Below are positions 22,608-30,813 of a stretch of DNA of 58,440 nucleotides, piece by piece. Position numbers and translations under genes: made by a program. The notes under the pieces are model-generated. The model ran no database searches, was not told the DNA's origin, and was given only the letters and a program-made list of their open reading frames with translations. Each line of letters opens with the position of its first letter. The stretch's first letter is position 1. Origin of the DNA: a virus; IMG/VR virus record IMGVR_UViG_3300009506_000035, positions 1 through 58,440 of that record; one strand, 5' to 3'.

Positions 22608-25405
22608 CAGGACAGCCCGGTTGTCCCGGTACGGGTCTTGTACCTTTGCGCGACCGGCACTAGTTGTGCATGGATAATGGCCATTTGGGCGCCTCCGAGG
22701 TTGACCTGGATTGGCACGTACTCGACTCCTCCGCCCGCGCCGCCCATCGCATATGCGCCACCGCGCCCGCCGACACCTACGGTGCCAGCACCGGTAACCC
22801 CGGACAGCATCCGTGATGCTGCTACGACGGCGTGCTGGGAGTTCCGGTCAATGCCCTGCACTAGACCAGCTACGATGTCTGCACCGTGCGCGGCGAACAC
22901 GCGCGACGGTGACGAGATGCCGACCGCGCTCTTGAATCCATGGACTATGTCGCTACCCAAGGATTTGATGAACCCTACAGCGTGGTCTTTTACGTTCTTG
23001 AATCCCTGGATCAGTCCGTGGATGACGTTTTCGCCAGCGTGCACAAGCCATGTCTTCGCGTCGCCTGCTAGGCCTTTGACTTTGCTGACGAGTTTGCCCA
23101 GTTCGACGCCGGCACGGTGTGGTAGCGAAGTGATGAATCCGATCACTGCCGCCACGCCGTCGGAGAAGTTCTTTTTTGCCGTGTGCCACATGTCGGCGAC
23201 AACGTTGGTCGCGTTGGTTCTGGCTGTTGCGAACGAGTTGGCCACCCAGTGCCAGAGTCCTTTGAGGATCGCTACGACTCCGTTCCACATTGAGGTGAGG
23301 ATGTTCCACACCTGTCCGGGGAGCACGAGCAATTCTCCGATCCACCACCCGATGCCCCTGAAAATCAGGTGTGTTACGCCTGTGATGGCGTTGAGGAAGG
23401 TAGTCCACAGCAGGTGCGGCAGTGCTTTGATGCCGTCAAGGATGCGGCCAGGTAACGCTTTGACCCACCCGACGATGGTGTCGAATCCGCTACCGATTGT
23501 GTGCCATAGGTCAACGAAAAAACCGCCGACGGCTTTCCATGTGTCGGCCGAGTCCAGGAGCCGTAACAGCCAGCCGACCAGTTCGGCGATTGGAGTGATG
23601 ACCAGGACTATGACGTCGGCCAGCACTGTCAGAATCGGTGTCATCGACTCGATGATCGGTGTCAAAATCTTGATCACTGGAGTGAGGATGTCAGCCAACA
23701 ACTTGATCAACGGGACAAGCACAGGCATCAGCGCGGCAAAGATCTGCCCGACTAGGCCAACGATCGGAATTAGTGGAGGCAAATATGCCGTCGCGAGTTG
23801 CACAACGACAGGTAGCAGCTGCTCAAAGACAGGCATTAGCGCTGTCAGTGCCTGCACCAGGACATCGCTGATGACCTGCGCGACGGCGGCTAGTATTGGC
23901 GCCAGCACCTGAATCACTGTCACAAGTTGCCCCGCAATGATGTCAATCACTGGGGCGAGTGCTGCGACGAGTGGGGTGATCGCGTCAACGATCGCATTGA
24001 AAACCGGTATCAACGGCGGAAGTAGAGACGTGACCAGATTCAGGACAGATCCGATCAGCGGTGCCAACGCCGTGACAAGCTTGCCGACGACCGGCAGTAA
24101 CAAACTGATCGCGGTGCCGAACACGCTTGCAAGCTGGCCCAGTACTTGGAAAATGGCTGTGAATGCTTGCATTCCTTCGGCCGACTTCGCAAAACCCGCC
24201 AGCGAATGGACTAACTCGCCGATCGGCCCGAGCGCGCTGCCGCTGGCTGCACCCATGGCCTGGACCAAGGACACGACAATCGATCCAAGGTCTTTGAACA
24301 GCGCGCCGAGCTTGGACAGTGCTTCGAGTCCCGTCGATATCCACTGTTCGAGTTGGCCAGACCCAGCAACGCGCGCCATAAACGCGGAGAACCTGTTAGC
24401 CAGTCCAGTAAATCCCGCGCCGAGTCCTGGCAGGAATTTCGAGCCGACCTCGACGAGGTCGTTGAACCCTGACATGAGCGCCACCAACGCACCGGACGCG
24501 TTCGCGATCCCCTTGCCCATATTGGACAGTGACGTAGTGATGCTGTTGAGCGTGTCAGGTACCCGTAGCCAGCCCGTAAGTCCGCGCAGGGTCGCATTGA
24601 GTCCATCGGCGACACCGCCGAGTTGGGTGCGCAGCATCGGCAGGTAGGAGCTGCCCAGTGCTTTGATGTCGCCTGCAAATCCGGCGAAAAATCGTTGTTG
24701 TACCTCCATGCGCACACCAGTTAACGCCGGTTTCAGGCCGACCATCGCCTTGACGGCTTCTTGCGCCGACGGGGCCAGCTTTTTGAGCGCTTCAGCGAAT
24801 TTCGCTGGATCGCCCGCATTTTTTAACGCTTCGCCAACACCGGTAAACGCTACCTTGAGTGTCCCAAGCGCAACGACAGCCGAGGATATGGCCGCAGGGA
24901 TGAGCGACCCGAGCGCTACGGCAGCAGAACTTACTAGTGGCACCAGCGGAGCCAACGCACCGATCGCGCCAGCGATCAGGCTAGGCATCGAGACGAGCAT
25001 CGTGATGCCGCCGCCCGCGACTTTGCCGACCCCGGACAGGCCGCCGCCGATGCTGGACGCGATAGAGCCGGCGTGTGCGCCGATGCTGCGTAGAATGCCC
25101 CTGACTAGGCTTTCGCCAGCATGCTCTCCGGCAGCGACGAACCGGCCGCGCTCATCACGGAGGCGCCCCTCCACCGAATGGCCGACGCGGGACGTTTCAC
25201 GGTCGGTTACGTCGACAAGTCCACGCACCAGCGACTGGCCTGCACGTTGACCTTCGGTGTGCATCGTTGGCGCGACTGATGCCGTTGCGTTAGGTAGTGT
25301 CCGCGCCCACGCCTCAATTGCTAGATTGGCTTCCGTCAGACCTTTGATCAAGTCGCCGATGGATGCCTGTAGTGGGAGTATGACGGGAGGCAAGAAGTCA
25401 CTCAC
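22607..25405 (-). CDS. Tape measure protein
   Basis: The 932-aa product is Ala/Val/Leu/Ile-rich, with long hydrophobic helical stretches (about residues 115-190 and 420-660) and a Gly-rich C-terminus ending near the sequence EYVPIQVNLGGAQMA. It contains FGDGVAAVIGFITSLPHRAGVE-type segments and a late SPSRVFAAHGADIVAGLVQGI motif, typical of actinophage and Siphoviridae tape measures. Using the general rule of about 1.5 angstrom per residue, the tail would be near 140 nm. It fixes tail length and probably ejects with the DNA. Confidence 0.93.
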   Translation of the reverse strand: MSDFLPPVILPLQASIGDLIKGLTEANLAIEAWARTLPNATASVAPTMHTEGQRAGQSLVRGLVDVTDRETSRVGHSVEGRLRDERGRFVAAGEHAGESLVRGILRSIGAHAGSIASSIGGGLSGVGKVAGGGITMLVSMPSLIAGAIGALAPLVPLVSSAAVALGSLIPAAISSAVVALGTLKVAFTGVGEALKNAGDPAKFAEALKKLAPSAQEAVKAMVGLKPALTGVRMEVQQRFFAGFAGDIKALGSSYLPMLRTQLGGVADGLNATLRGLTGWLRVPDTLNSITTSLSNMGKGIANASGALVALMSGFNDLVEVGSKFLPGLGAGFTGLANRFSAFMARVAGSGQLEQWISTGLEALSKLGALFKDLGSIVVSLVQAMGAASGSALGPIGELVHSLAGFAKSAEGMQAFTAIFQVLGQLASVFGTAISLLLPVVGKLVTALAPLIGSVLNLVTSLLPPLIPVFNAIVDAITPLVAALAPVIDIIAGQLVTVIQVLAPILAAVAQVISDVLVQALTALMPVFEQLLPVVVQLATAYLPPLIPIVGLVGQIFAALMPVLVPLIKLLADILTPVIKILTPIIESMTPILTVLADVIVLVITPIAELVGWLLRLLDSADTWKAVGGFFVDLWHTIGSGFDTIVGWVKALPGRILDGIKALPHLLWTTFLNAITGVTHLIFRGIGWWIGELLVLPGQVWNILTSMWNGVVAILKGLWHWVANSFATARTNATNVVADMWHTAKKNFSDGVAAVIGFITSLPHRAGVELGKLVSKVKGLAGDAKTWLVHAGENVIHGLIQGFKNVKDHAVGFIKSLGSDIVHGFKSAVGISSPSRVFAAHGADIVAGLVQGIDRNSQHAVVAASRMLSGVTGAGTVGVGGRGGAYAMGGAGGGVEYVPIQVNLGGAQMAIIHAQLVPVAQRYKTRTGTTGLS

Positions 25406-25421
25406 GTGCGCTCCTCACTGG

Positions 25422-25880
25422 CTACTTGGGGCGGGTGGCGCGACGCATGGCTTCCCGAAATCGGATCTCAGTCCCCGGTTTCACGATCTGCCACGCAGGG
25501 GCTAGGTATGGCCGTGGTGGCAGGTAGGACGCGTGATTACGGCCAGCCAAACCTCCGCGTTCCTGGATGCGCGCGTAGACCTTGTCCGCTCCAACGTGGC
25601 CACGCCACGCCACGCCACGCCGGCCGAACGTCAGGCGCGGCTCGCCGACTCCCACTGACCTGCTCAGCGCGCCGCTGATCCGCCACGGAGGAGACGGCGG
25701 GACCGACCCCGTTGGCGTGCCGGGCGGGTGGTAGCCGAGCGACAGCATGACGCGCGTCTGCCGTGCGATCGCATGCAGTTCGTCCGACAGCTGCCGCCGC
25801 GCTGCAGTGACTACCCGCACCTGCATGAGTGCTAGTGCCGCCGTTACCTTCCCAACGCCCTCCGCGTGGATGCCGGCCAT
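25422..25880 (-). CDS. HK97 gp10-like protein
   Basis: The 152-aa product has the features of the HK97-gp10 family (head-tail joining or tail completion): an N-terminal helix, ARQTRVMLSLGYHPPGTP, PPSPPWRISGALSRSVGV, IQERGG and LPPRPYLAPAWQ. These proteins normally lie between the connector and tail terminator genes. Here it lies between the chaperone frameshift gene and the tape measure, an unusual place. A purine repeat (CCACGCCACGCCACGC) occurs inside it and may be length-variable. Confidence 0.72.
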   Translation of the reverse strand: MAGIHAEGVGKVTAALALMQVRVVTAARRQLSDELHAIARQTRVMLSLGYHPPGTPTGSVPPSPPWRISGALSRSVGVGEPRLTFGRRGVAWRGHVGADKVYARIQERGGLAGRNHASYLPPRPYLAPAWQIVKPGTEIRFREAMRRATRPK

Positions 25881-25883
25881 GTT

Positions 25884-26178
25884 CTATCCCATCGATCCTG
25901 TGCGCAGATTCCGTCCTGGTGATGCTGGCGACGATTGGGACTCGTTGTTGAGTGCTGTTACCACCTCTTCGATCGACAGAAGTCCCTGCATGATGAGACG
26001 CGACTCGCTGTCAACCACGGACGGCGGGAATCCGAAGAACTTGGCGGCGGGATAGTACTTGCCAAGCACTGTGTCCAGTAGGCGCTCGTAGCTTGATTCC
26101 GCGTCGCGGACACGACTGCGTCCCCCCAGCTGTGCTCTCAGTCGCTGGAGGGCACGGTAGGGGATCCGGGTTTTCCGG
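25884..26178 (-). CDS. Tail assembly chaperone, -1 frameshift extension (gpT-like)
   Basis: This frame has no plausible own start near its 5' end and is open from the slippery site at 26168-26176 through IPYRALQRLRAQLGG, SSYERLLDTVLGKYYPAAKF and VVTALNNE. It would extend the gpG-like protein by about 95 residues, giving the long gpGT-like chaperone. A GTG at 26069 could start a short free product, but the upstream frame is open and protein-like, which favours frameshifting. Confidence 0.75.
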
Positions 26179-26584
26179 CCTGATCAGGTGATGGTGGCTG
26201 CGGGAATAGCAACTGTGCGGCTGGGCTGACGGCCGTGATGATGGTGTTGTAGTCGCGAAATCGGAGTTTCCCTAGGATCGCGCTGTCGGCCCGCGGAATT
26301 GGTACCTCCCCGGGAGGGTAGGCGGTGTCGCGGGGTGTGTAGGGTATATCCCATGCATTGATCATCATGCAGGCGACGCCGCAAACCAGATCCATGCTGG
26401 CCGCAACCTCGCGTTCAGTGATGGTTGCCATTTCGCCTTTGATGGACGCTACGACTTGACGGTGGTCGTCGCCCGTCAAATCCTCCGGGTCACAGAATTC
26501 GACACTTCCGCCGGATGGCAGGTCGATGTGTCGGACAAACTCAGCTTGTCCGGTGCTGGTGGTGTCGGGATCCTGTTCGTCCAT
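26138..26584 (-). CDS. Tail assembly chaperone, short form (gpG-like)
   Basis: The 148-aa product starts acidic (DEQDPDTTSTG) and contains DLPSGGSVEFCDPEDLTGDDHR and a long helix SIKGEMATITEREVAASMDL. It lies between the tail tube and tape measure genes, the constant place of G/GT-type chaperones, which bind the tape measure during tail assembly. Near its end is A-AAA-CCC, where ribosomes would slip by -1 to make the long form. Confidence 0.82.
   Translation of the reverse strand: MDEQDPDTTSTGQAEFVRHIDLPSGGSVEFCDPEDLTGDDHRQVVASIKGEMATITEREVAASMDLVCGVACMMINAWDIPYTPRDTAYPPGEVPIPRADSAILGKLRFRDYNTIITAVSPAAQLLFPQPPSPDQAGKPGSPTVPSSD
26168..26176 (-). promoter_or_regulatory. Programmed -1 frameshift site
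   Basis: On the minus strand the site reads GGA-AAA-CCC in the chaperone frame. A -1 slip gives AAA-ACC and joins the downstream frame (K-T-R-I-P-Y). P-site re-pairing is perfect (AAA to AAA) and the A-site is not, so efficiency may be low, as expected for a few percent of product. Confidence 0.62.
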
Positions 26585-26610
26585 TGTGGTATCTCCCTAG
26601 TGTTGGTGCG

Positions 26611-27843
26611 TCAGTAGGACAGCGGCGCTACTGCGTTTTGAACGGTAACGACAACGGGACCGAAACCGCCTGAATAGCCAACGTTGGTGGTATTGGCGAC
26701 GGCGTCGAAATTCGCGGCATACTCAACGGCCGCTTTGCCTCGTGAGATTTTGCTGTCTCGGAACGCGGCTTGCAGAATGTCGATCTGGAGTGACAGCAGG
26801 TTTGCGCCACTGAGGCCATTCGAAATGATCATTTGAAGTTGGGGCTGAGTGTTGCTGTTCAGGTACGTCAGAAACGTCTCGTCGCTGACCACGGCGTTCA
26901 GCTTTCCGGATGCGGTGAGCTTGCCGCGCTGAATAAAATAGGGGTTTTGGCTGTTTTGTGCTGTATAGATCAGCTCCAATTCACGCTTAATGCTGACCTC
27001 AAAATCATTCACCGTCAAAATCTGCGCGGCACCAACCGTTCCAGCCAAACCGATTGTCGTCTCCCACGAGGGTTGCAACGTCACCGTCGACGGTGACGAC
27101 GTAAACGCCGCCGCAGACGCGGACGGCCAGCCGGAAACCTTCGCGGTGTAGTCAACACCAGTCGACTCAGTCGTACCCTTGATGGTCAACTCAGAGATGC
27201 AGCACCCCGGGTAGGCACGCGTCCCGGTCGATGCCGTCGGACCCTGATAGTCGGTGATAGTCATCGAGGACGGCTGTCCCGTGCCAGCGTTGTAGACCGC
27301 GAACGCCGACGAATACGGGTAAGTGATCGGCTGGACTGTTGCGCCAGTGAGGTGTGCGCTGGTGAGCCCGCCAGTAAATGACAGCGTGTACGGGCCGGCG
27401 CCAGCGATGCTCGTGATGGTGCGCACTTCCGAACCGGTGCCCGTGTCTATTTGCACCAGGATTGGCGCGGTTCCGGGCGATGCGACCGTATCCACTGATG
27501 TGGCGCCGATGGCGCTGTCCGATGACAGTGTCGTTGTGCCCGTGCCCGTGTAGGTGCCCGAGTAGACGATGTCGCCGAAAACGTTACTCAGCAGGTACGG
27601 GAAGGTGTCCAGGTAGGCGGGGCCGCTGAAGTCGGCCTCGGTATGTTTGACGCCCTGCACAACCCCGTACAGGTCGACCATGCTGCCCCGAAGCGACTTG
27701 TCGTCAATCCAGGTCGGTTGGTCGAATGGGTCGAACTTTTCAACTGGAACCGTGACGGCAGGCACCACTGCAGTGCCCTGCGTGGTCTCCACGGCAAAAC
27801 CCACGTACTGCCGCGGTGAGGCATAGGTGGTCGGATCGGGCAC
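26611..27843 (-). CDS. Major tail tube protein
   Basis: The 410-aa product begins with PRQYVGFAVETTQGTAVVPA, typical of siphophage tail tube subunits, followed by beta-rich sequence. Residues about 100-170 look like an inserted domain (TTLSSDSAIGATSVDTVASP ... VRTITSIAGAGPYTLSFTGG). The C-terminal part has KAAVEYAANFDAVANTTNVG. Position directly before the chaperone gene supports the call. Length is above the usual 200-300 aa because of the insertion. Confidence 0.88.
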   Translation of the reverse strand: MPDPTTYASPRQYVGFAVETTQGTAVVPAVTVPVEKFDPFDQPTWIDDKSLRGSMVDLYGVVQGVKHTEADFSGPAYLDTFPYLLSNVFGDIVYSGTYTGTGTTTLSSDSAIGATSVDTVASPGTAPILVQIDTGTGSEVRTITSIAGAGPYTLSFTGGLTSAHLTGATVQPITYPYSSAFAVYNAGTGQPSSMTITDYQGPTASTGTRAYPGCCISELTIKGTTESTGVDYTAKVSGWPSASAAAFTSSPSTVTLQPSWETTIGLAGTVGAAQILTVNDFEVSIKRELELIYTAQNSQNPYFIQRGKLTASGKLNAVVSDETFLTYLNSNTQPQLQMIISNGLSGANLLSLQIDILQAAFRDSKISRGKAAVEYAANFDAVANTTNVGYSGGFGPVVVTVQNAVAPLSY

Positions 27844-27846
27844 AGG

Positions 27847-28134
27847 TCAGCCCTCCTGGTGCTCGGTGGCCGGTTCGGCGGCGGGTGGGATTGGTGGGGG
27901 GTCGTTGGTGTGGGGAAAAATCTGCTCTGTAGCCCGGTAGTTGTCAGGTTTGCGTGTTTCCGGGTCGGTGGTGGCGATCCAGCACCCATCGTCAGCTGGC
28001 ATCTCAGGCCACGTGATGACATCCCCGACGCGTACGGTCACAGGGATGTTGGCGTAGATCCGCTCGGGGATGTGGCCGACGTATCGCCAGCGCGTAGGTT
28101 TGTGCGGGGGTGGCTGGCTGGTTTTGGCGGCCAT
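27847..28134 (-). CDS. Small hypothetical virion-region protein
   Basis: The 95-aa product is Pro-rich at both ends, with a beta-like centre (RWRYVGHIPERIYANIPVTV, VGDVITWPEMPADDGCWIAT). It lies between the tail terminator-like gene and the tail tube gene. Small proteins of this type occur there in other actinophages, but I know no function. Confidence 0.65.
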   Translation of the reverse strand: MAAKTSQPPPHKPTRWRYVGHIPERIYANIPVTVRVGDVITWPEMPADDGCWIATTDPETRKPDNYRATEQIFPHTNDPPPIPPAAEPATEHQEG

Positions 28135-28146
28135 AACTCTCCTAGA

Positions 28147-28656
28147 TCAAGATTGGGTGATCTCGACAATGTCTACGGTCAGCAGCGCATCCTGGCGCAT
28201 GTACCGTTGGTCTGCGGTGGCACGAACGGGACCGTATTCCCAACTCATGTCTTCGCCGAGTTTTGCGATTTGAGACGCCTGCCCGGTGATCGGGTCATAA
28301 ACGTGCTGATCTCCATCGATCAACGGCGCATTACGCAGCCTTGCCATCACTGCGTCGATAACACCAGGAAATCGGATGTCCTGCTGCGCGTCCTCAGTGG
28401 ACACAAACCACACCAGCCACACGCTCAGCCTGTGCGTCAGCTCCTTGTCGCCGCCAGTCGTAAGATCCCCGAACTGCGCACGCGGCAACGTCAACCGCCG
28501 CTCAGCGCCATGCGACCCCCATACGTAAGCCGCCGGCGTCGGATCGTCGCGTGGGTTTGGTGGCGAAATGAACGCGTCGAGCCGACCCATCCCGAGCGGC
28601 AAGATCGTCCCATCGAGTTGGTCCCTGACGTACGCCTGCATCGTATTGATCGGCAT
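28147..28656 (-). CDS. Tail terminator-like protein
   Basis: The 169-aa product starts INTMQAYVRDQLDGTILPLG and has LTHRLSVWLVWFVSTEDAQQD and a C-terminal strand DALLTVDIVEITQS, compatible with the minor tail protein U / tail terminator fold. It lies between the connector and the tail tube gene, where tail terminators are found. It would cap the tail tube and join it to the head. Confidence 0.65.
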   Translation of the reverse strand: MPINTMQAYVRDQLDGTILPLGMGRLDAFISPPNPRDDPTPAAYVWGSHGAERRLTLPRAQFGDLTTGGDKELTHRLSVWLVWFVSTEDAQQDIRFPGVIDAVMARLRNAPLIDGDQHVYDPITGQASQIAKLGEDMSWEYGPVRATADQRYMRQDALLTVDIVEITQS

Positions 28657-28659
28657 GTG

Positions 28660-29616
28660 TCACAGCACCCTGCGGTAGGGGTGGACCAAGTCATTTGCCA
28701 TTTGGATGTAGTCCTGCTGGGTTTTCGTGCCGCCACCCGACGCGCCACCCGAGACGGTTTGTACCGCCGTCGAAGTCGCTCCGCGGGTCAACGCCTGCGC
28801 TACGGCGTAGTAGATGGCCGCCTGCTGCACCGACGCCGGCAAAGCGGACAACATCGTGCCCGCCTGATGCCCAAATGACAGGGCACTGGACAGGGTTAAC
28901 GTGCCTGGACCCGAAATCGCGCCCGAGGTAGCCGGAGTGACGGACGAGACCGTCACGAACTCCTGAATCCCGCCGTCGTCGTACAGTGTCCCGGACGCGC
29001 CGTCCCAGCCTGTAATGTCGTCCACCGTGACCGTAGAGGCGGCCTCAGCAACAGACGCTGTCAGAGAGCAGTGGGGCCAGCCGTTGACGTACGTAACTTG
29101 AATCCGGTACGCACTCCGGCCGAACATCCACGTGACCCATCCAGGAGCAAGCAGGATCCCGGCACCACCGGCACCGGACGAGCTGGGTGCGCTGGTGCCG
29201 TACATGCCAATTACGGGGATCTCAACATCCCAATAGTCGGAGGACACCGTCGACCATGAGCGCGGAAACGCGCCCGCCGACGACACTTTTCCACTTACAA
29301 TGGACGTAACGGGAAAACGTGACGCCAGCAATCGCGCGACACCGGTTGGCTGCAGCTGGCAGCGGAAATCACCCGGACCAACGAATTCCTCGGTGTCCAC
29401 TGTGGCGCGTAGCGGCTGGTCGCAGTGCCCGTCAACCATCGCAGTTGCCCGGACGCAAATGTTCGTGATCTCGGCCAGTTGCTGCTCGACGGTAGCGCCC
29501 ATTTTCGGCAGGTTGGACCAGGCGATACCGGTCGACGCCTGCCGGAGCATCTCAGGCGTGATGTAGGGAGTGCCGGGGCCAGCGATAGGCACCAGCGACG
29601 GATTGGTCAGCGCCAT
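28660..29616 (-). CDS. Head-tail connector (gp6-like) with inserted domain
   Basis: The N-terminal part (TPYITPEMLRQASTGIAWSN, IGNICVRATAMVDGHCDQPL type residues) and the C-terminal part (ASVQQAAIYYAVAQALTRGA ... QMANDLVHPYRRVL) match the helical head completion or connector fold. Between them, a beta-rich segment (about residues 75-250) includes ASTVTVDDITGWDGASGTLY. At 318 aa it is longer than typical gp6-like connectors (about 100-200 aa). It probably forms the ring under the portal. Confidence 0.76.
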   Translation of the reverse strand: MALTNPSLVPIAGPGTPYITPEMLRQASTGIAWSNLPKMGATVEQQLAEITNICVRATAMVDGHCDQPLRATVDTEEFVGPGDFRCQLQPTGVARLLASRFPVTSIVSGKVSSAGAFPRSWSTVSSDYWDVEIPVIGMYGTSAPSSSGAGGAGILLAPGWVTWMFGRSAYRIQVTYVNGWPHCSLTASVAEAASTVTVDDITGWDGASGTLYDDGGIQEFVTVSSVTPATSGAISGPGTLTLSSALSFGHQAGTMLSALPASVQQAAIYYAVAQALTRGATSTAVQTVSGGASGGGTKTQQDYIQMANDLVHPYRRVL

Positions 29617-29637
29617 CCCGGCACACCCTCCCGGCTA

Positions 29638-30201
29638 CTAGCTGGCTGGCGGGGGAACATTCTTGCGTGGCCTTCCTGGCCTGCGGCGCTCCGACGCCGA
29701 CGCGTCTTCTGCGGAATCGTCGTCGGCACCTTCGCCGCCGCCCTCACCGTTTTCCTCATCGTCGGGCTGCCCGTCGGCCAGCCCCGACTCGGCCAACATT
29801 GCCGACAATGCGCGCTTTTCGTTTGGCGACAATGCGGCGATCTGTTCCAGCAGAGACGGGCCAGTGGTCGACACAGCTGGCGGCATCGCCATCTGCGCGC
29901 CCATCACCTCCGCAAACGCCTTCCCCAGCGCCTGCGGATCGCCCCAGGTCCGATTACGCTCGCGCTTGGCGCGCGCCTCGTCCGCCTCGACGACCGCGAG
30001 CTCGTCCGGGGTCAGATGCACACCCTCAGGCGTGTGCGCCCATCCCGTCGCTGCGGCGATGATGTGCGGCTCGCACGCCGGGCAGGTGACGGAGAACCGC
30101 TCACCATCGGCGAGGTCACCAGCGGTATGCGGCTGCCCGCAGCCGCCGCGAGTTGGCGAAATCGAGATTGAACGGGTATCACTCGGTGCGTAAACGGTCA
30201 T
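29638..30201 (-). CDS. Small head protein with AT-hook-like C-terminus
   Basis: The ATG overlaps the preceding TAA (TAATG at 30201). The 187-aa product has a Cys pair in SVTCPACEPH and an earlier CGQPH that could bind zinc. A helical middle (QALGKAFAEVMGAQMAMPP, LLEQIAALSPNEKRALSAML) and a long acidic run follow. The C-terminus is RRRPGRPRKN, which has the GRP core of an AT-hook, a minor-groove binding motif. By inference, it may touch DNA in the head or neck. Confidence 0.68.
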   Translation of the reverse strand: MTVYAPSDTRSISISPTRGGCGQPHTAGDLADGERFSVTCPACEPHIIAAATGWAHTPEGVHLTPDELAVVEADEARAKRERNRTWGDPQALGKAFAEVMGAQMAMPPAVSTTGPSLLEQIAALSPNEKRALSAMLAESGLADGQPDDEENGEGGGEGADDDSAEDASASERRRPGRPRKNVPPPAS

Positions 30202-30488
30202 TATTCGGGCCTCTCTTTCGTTGTCGTGGCCCCGCATCGCGGACAGGTGAAAGTCCACGCCTGCCACGCACGGCCGCCTGGTGTGCAGTCACACCAGCGG
30301 GTCGACTTGGTGGCCAGCGTTGTCGGGTCGGTGGCGGTCATCAGCCCGGACTGGCCATACCAACCCCGGCGGATATGCGCGGCGTGTGTGTCACCGACCT
30401 GGACTCGGCCGTTCCGGTCGGCGTTGTATCGGGTGCCGTCAGCCATGTCCAGGCCCGTGCACCCTGGTGGCACGCTGACTGTGGTCAT
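30201..30488 (-). CDS. Small hypothetical protein with zinc ribbon
   Basis: The 95-aa product starts TTVSVPPGCTGLDMADGTRY and has a C-terminal four-Cys set: WCDCTPGG and FTCPRCGATT. The first part matches a short region common in actinophage head genes. Overlaps of TAATG and ATGA with its neighbours show tight coupling. Function unknown. Confidence 0.66.
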   Translation of the reverse strand: MTTVSVPPGCTGLDMADGTRYNADRNGRVQVGDTHAAHIRRGWYGQSGLMTATDPTTLATKSTRWCDCTPGGRAWQAWTFTCPRCGATTTKERPE

Positions 30489-30745
30489 GTTTGCAGCACC
30501 GACACCGTTGCGGTGCCCGACGCGGTGATCGCGTAGACCACGTCACCGTTGTGTAGCGTCACGTTGAGCGGCGCGTCCTGTTTGGCGAGCAGTAGCCCGT
30601 TCGAGCTGCTGACATTCGCCGCACCCAGGTAGATCGATGCTGTGCCGCCGTTGACGATCCACACGTTGCCGTCGTTGTAAGTGTTGGCGATGGCAACGGC
30701 GGTGGTGCTTACGGTGTATTGCTGGGATCCCAATGACATAGACAT
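30485..30745 (-). CDS. Small beta-rich structural protein
   Basis: The ATG at 30745 has AAGAAAGG 4-5 bp upstream; the in-frame GTG upstream has none. The 86-aa product (SMSLGSQQYTVSTTAVAIAN, IYLGAANVSSSNGLLLAKQD) is almost free of charge and beta-rich. It resembles small virion proteins found beside capsid genes. A decoration or minor structural role is likely. Confidence 0.66.
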   Translation of the reverse strand: MSMSLGSQQYTVSTTAVAIANTYNDGNVWIVNGGTASIYLGAANVSSSNGLLLAKQDAPLNVTLHNGDVVYAITASGTATVSVLQT

Positions 30746-30813
30746 TGACCTTTCTTGCACGTCGGTGTGGACACGCGTCTTGGCCGTGCGCCCACACCGA
30801 CGTGGGGCAATCG

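Noticed and set aside
22452-23912. A 486-codon open frame on the plus strand
   Set aside because: It is antisense to the tape measure gene and has a shadow-like composition of Pro/Thr/Ser without domains. The minus-strand gene fits the tail gene order.
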